Shown here one piece after another: positions 61,520-64,000 of a stretch of 64,000 nt of DNA. The position numbers and the translations under genes are program-made. Below the pieces are notes generated by a model, which saw only the letters and a list, made by a program, of their open reading frames with translations, was not told where the DNA came from and did no database searches. Source of the stretch: Solenopsis invicta (lineage: Eukaryota; Arthropoda; Insecta; Hymenoptera; Formicidae). Each line of letters opens with the position of its first letter. The first letter of the stretch is position 1. The stretch lies in the NCBI RefSeq assembly GCF_016802725.1, contig NC_052665.1:23002501-23066500 (forward strand), given 5' to 3'.

Positions 61520-61800
61520 GCGAAACATTTATTTCCTAATTTCATATCGGAGGTAAGGTACGTTCAATTTTTAATGTTATTGGGAATTTTATCTTCACTA
61601 CAAAATTTTTTCCTACGACATTCGAAAAAACTGCGATAGCAGGAAACTCTAAATTTATTTAACAATATGGGAAACCACAAGAATCAAGGCTTAGTTTTTT
61701 TTTTAAACTTTTATTACCTTTTTTCTAAGTTTTTTCTAAGTTTTTTCCTCTTTGCATTAACTATGTATTTATTATTTTTGTATTATTTATTACTTGATTA
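61520..61800. other. AT-rich stretch, nothing recognised
   Basis: No gene or repeat structure seen. Confidence 0.4.
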
Positions 61801-62520
61801 ACAAAGCTACCATTGAACACACCACAATGACGCGCCATTTTGTGGAGTCGAAAGCGGTGAGTATATCATATCTTAACTCATTCCATAGATTACATTAGCT
61901 TTGATTTTTTGTATCTACAGTAACTTTATTATACAAATCTGAGGTCATCATATTAGAAGCAAATTTTAAAAAATTAATATCTGTATCGAGTGTAAAATTA
62001 TCGGAGGTATAAGATATTACTAGCATTTCATGCAGTGGTAGTGGATTTTTGACCTTTAGATTGATGCAATGTCTGAACATCAATCTGAATTCGCAATCAA
62101 ATTAGTGACTAAAATTTCATCAATAACAAGTTATAAAAATCATCTGGATCATAGTTATTTCTATTAACTTTCGGGCATTTTACTTTCACTATATTCTTCA
62201 CTTTTATATTTCTGACATTATCTGAAACTTGAGCTAACTGGAGTTCTTTTTCCAGTAACATATTGTTGTTCTGATTCTTCACTTCTGCGATGCACCGACA
62301 TGAAAAAAGAGATAGCATGCTTACAACCATCTGTAAAGCAGATTCGAATTTGAATGATATAACAAATAAAAATATTGTAAATCTAATTATATTTATGTTT
62401 TGTACATTTTTACATAAGGGTACACATACCTTCTGAAGCAGCGCAATCTTGACATTGAACTTCTATTACTGTTCGGAGTATAGACGTCTGTGGAGACGTA
62501 TTTACGCGGAAAAGCAGCGC
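61800..62520 (-). pseudogene. SWIM zinc finger plus YqaJ-like exonuclease gene remnant with intron
   Basis: Minus strand: an exon ending about 62430 reads TSILRTVIEVQCQDCAASE and is followed by donor GTATGT. The intron 62331-62429 ends TTTACAG, and the next exon continues GCKHAISFFMSVHRRSEE. CxxC ... GCKH is a SWIM-type zinc finger. After a frameshift, LAQVSDNVRNIKVKN follows, then FLKFASNMMTSDLYNKVT and, past a stop, CNLWNELRYDILTAF, which matches the start of a YqaJ/lambda-type exonuclease domain (LW-x-ELRYGRITASK). From memory this SWIM-YqaJ protein is multi-copy in ants and other insects, with unknown function. The catalytic residues downstream are absent. One frameshift and at least two stops make it dead. 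Confidence 0.65.
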
Positions 62521-62538
62521 GTGTGGGCAGAATGAATG

Positions 62539-62691
62539 AGGCTGAAGTCCCATGAATTGCTATTTTTTGCGTAACGCGTATCGCGTAACCAATCAACTTT
62601 ATAAAAAGGCTCAACAAAAGACGCAGAACGCTTCTGATTGGTTACGCATTACGCGTTACGCGGAAAATATCAGTCCATGGGACTTTAGCCT
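62539..62691. mobile_element. MITE, 153 bp, CGCGTAACGCGTA-rich arms
   Basis: The ends AGGCTGAAGTCCCATGAATT and CAGTCCATGGGACTTTAGCCT are inverted and the arms continue through GCGTAACGCGTA...GGTTACGC over about 55 bp. It lies immediately 5' of the SWIM exon (in its sense direction) and may have cut off the upstream part of that gene. Confidence 0.85.
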
Positions 62692-62699
62692 GCGAGTAA

Positions 62700-63186
62700 G
62701 GGAAGATGTGAATTAACAGCACAATTATGTAATCTTAATAAAATTACAAAGAAAAAAGAAAACTTAAAATATAAAATTAATGTGAAGTCGCGTTGTGAAC
62801 TCGACGCTGGCTGTGAGCGTACTAAGAATCGGCTCGGTCGTCAAGTGTATCCGTGCAAAATTGCGCTAATATTTGGTTTTGTGGGCTCGTGGTCATGCCA
62901 AGAATATTATCATATATAGCATCATGGTAGAAAAACAATGGTATATTCTTGCGCATTGTAAGACGGCTAGCCAATGAGAAGCTGTATCTTGTTCACGTTG
63001 TTAGGTCATATTAAGCGGCAAATTGAACTGTTCTAATAATGGGCATTTTCCAACAAGCAATACGATTGATACAGCATAACACAGTAAATTATCTTTGTTG
63101 TTCATTAATAAACAAAGATAAAGTGGTTCATTGTGCAGCACTGTGTCTTTCCATATGGAAAGCGCCCAATATTAACTTAATAATAT
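62700..63186. other. Unassigned stretch upstream of an LTR
   Basis: Mixed composition, no coherent frame. It could be host sequence into which the LTR retrotransposon inserted. Confidence 0.4.
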
Positions 63187-63418
63187 TGTTACAGTCGTGC
63201 GATATTTGTAATGTGTCACCGTATAGTTTATGTAATCGATAGTAATGAGTTGACGGTCGCTCGTTGACGACGGTTGTTGTTATGTTGCTTACGTCTGGAG
63301 CCTCGTTTCGGTGACGGGCGTGTTCTAATAAACGTCTCAGTTCCTTTCAAAGAGTCTGCTCAATTATTTATTGTGCGTGAGTGCGCGTGAGTGTCTTGTG
63401 CCACCGTCGGACGTAACA
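63187..63418 (+). mobile_element. LTR, 232 bp, of an LTR retrotransposon
   Basis: Starts TGTTACAGTCG and ends CGGACGTAACA, giving perfect 6-bp inverted termini TGTTAC/GTAACA. An AATAAA signal lies at about 63328 (CTAATAAACGTC). It is followed after three bases by a primer-binding site. The element continues past the window, so the 3' LTR and target duplication cannot be checked. Confidence 0.85.
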
Positions 63419-63421
63419 ATT

Positions 63422-63437
63422 TGGGGGCTCGTCCGAT
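63422..63437 (+). promoter_or_regulatory. tRNA-Pro-type primer-binding site
   Basis: TGGGGGCTCGTCCGAT matches the complement of the 3' end of tRNA-Pro (TGGGGGCTCGTCCGGG in murine leukaemia-type retroviruses) in its first 14 bases, three bases after the LTR end. Confidence 0.85.
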
Positions 63438-63451
63438 TTGAACGACGAGCA

Positions 63452-63880
63452 ATGGCTTTTATATCACGGAGCCCACGAAAGGGGATGTGCACGCGTTCTA
63501 CAACATTTGCGGAGCAATCTCTACGAGATGACGAACGCCCATGCATGCAGTCTTCGGGCGATGCCGTCGAACGAACGACAGAGGATATCGGTGAACGGAC
63601 GTTGGAGAATTTTAGTAGTGAAACATCGAACGCGGAGACGCTTCTCCGGACGACGTTGAAGGAGTTGAGGCAAATGCGTGAGGAGCGCGCGTTGCAATTA
63701 CGGCAACAGGAAGATTTTGCAACGCTCTTGCGACAGCGAGAGGAGGAGTTTCGGCATCTTCGGGAAAACCAGCTAAGTCTTTCTAATGATAATGCCGCGA
63801 ATTTAATCGGGAATGCGAGTGTGCAAAATGATATGCCTCTTGAGAGTGAAATTGACGCATGGCGTGTCGTTTCCTCTTAA
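63452..63880 (+). CDS. Gag-like N-terminal ORF of the LTR retrotransposon
   Basis: It starts MAFISRSPRKGMCTRSTTF and runs 142 codons to a TAA at 63878-63880. The C-terminal half is Glu/Arg/Gln-rich and probably coiled coil (LKELRQMREERALQLRQQED, LRQREEEFRHLRENQ). The ATG at 63452 is the first after the primer site; an upstream in-frame ATG at 63371 lies within the LTR and is unlikely to be used. It is short for a full Gag and is followed at once by a (GA)n tract, so the frame may be prematurely ended. I infer a gypsy-like element from layout only; no reverse transcriptase is in view. Confidence 0.6.
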   Translation: MAFISRSPRKGMCTRSTTFAEQSLRDDERPCMQSSGDAVERTTEDIGERTLENFSSETSNAETLLRTTLKELRQMREERALQLRQQEDFATLLRQREEEFRHLRENQLSLSNDNAANLIGNASVQNDMPLESEIDAWRVVSS

Positions 63881-63887
63881 AATTCTC

Positions 63888-63943
<56 letters not shown>

Positions 63944-63970
63944 GAGAGAGTGAGAGTGAGAGAGAGGGAG
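63888..63970. repeat. (GA)n microsatellite with GTGA variants
   Basis: An uninterrupted GA tract to about 63939, then GTGAGA/GTGAGT variants. Confidence 0.95.
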
Positions 63971-64000
63971 TGAGAGAAAAAATTACGGTTTTAGATTTAA

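Overview
Kind of sequence. This is AT-rich eukaryotic nuclear DNA with insect-type transposons and no bacterial or organellar features. The families present (mauritiana-type mariner, DD41D Tc1/mariner-like, pogo/Tigger-like, piggyBac-like TTAA elements, R1-clade and copia retrotransposons, and a SWIM plus YqaJ-like exonuclease family) fit a hymenopteran, most likely an ant. That host call is an inference from memory of family distribution. I see no rRNA, tRNA, CRISPR array or convincing complete host gene. The only host-like coding pieces are a possible terminal exon at 192-334 and weak short ORFs near 8.1 kb and 23.5 kb. The window reads as a gene-poor transposon graveyard with one apparently young element.

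Layout. 0-11 kb: possible last exon, a 149-bp tandem repeat, a DD41D transposase fossil (about 3.09-3.77 kb), a CAGGGTG-ended element (4.9-5.9 kb), a second DD41D fossil on the minus strand (7.7-7.9 kb) and an antisense non-LTR endonuclease remnant (9.7-10.5 kb). 11-31 kb: a chain of long inverted repeats (12.1-14.6, 17.3-19.2, 20.1-20.8, 21.5-23.2, 27.4-29.2, 29.2-30.2 kb), several with other elements or gene scraps inside. 30.3-41.2 kb: a compound microsatellite, two inverted copies of a GC-rich repeat of about 1.7 kb (probable solo LTRs), a 1.4-kb palindrome, an R1-clade remnant on the minus strand, a piggyBac-like TTAA element, and two foldbacks, one related to the DD41D transposon. 41.4-50.9 kb: an inverted duplication enclosing two 880-900 bp TA-flanked elements, a solo LTR with a perfect 5-bp target duplication, a copia 5' end (LTR, half-tRNA PBS, gag, protease start), and a foldback full of one palindromic motif. 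51.0-60.9 kb: an inverted repeat of about 9.9 kb carrying a nested pile: a pogo-like element by the left arm, and in the right arm a mariner that is itself split by a 2540-bp DD41D transposon. 61-64 kb: a truncated piggyBac-like copy, a SWIM/YqaJ gene remnant that keeps an intron, a 153-bp MITE, and an LTR retrotransposon start with a tRNA-Pro-type primer site.

How it fits together. The DD41D transposon at 56997-59536 has a 353-codon uninterrupted transposase, TIRs of about 300 bp differing at only about three positions, a TA target duplication, and four identical-length 41-bp repeats after the stop codon. It looks recently mobile. Older relatives of it (a pseudogene at 3.1 kb, one at 7.7 kb, a foldback at 40.5 kb, a lone end at 9.1 kb) lie in the same window. 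The insertion order in the 51-61 kb pile can be read directly from which element interrupts which. All coordinates of repeat arms were set by eye and may be off by some bases; identities are estimates.
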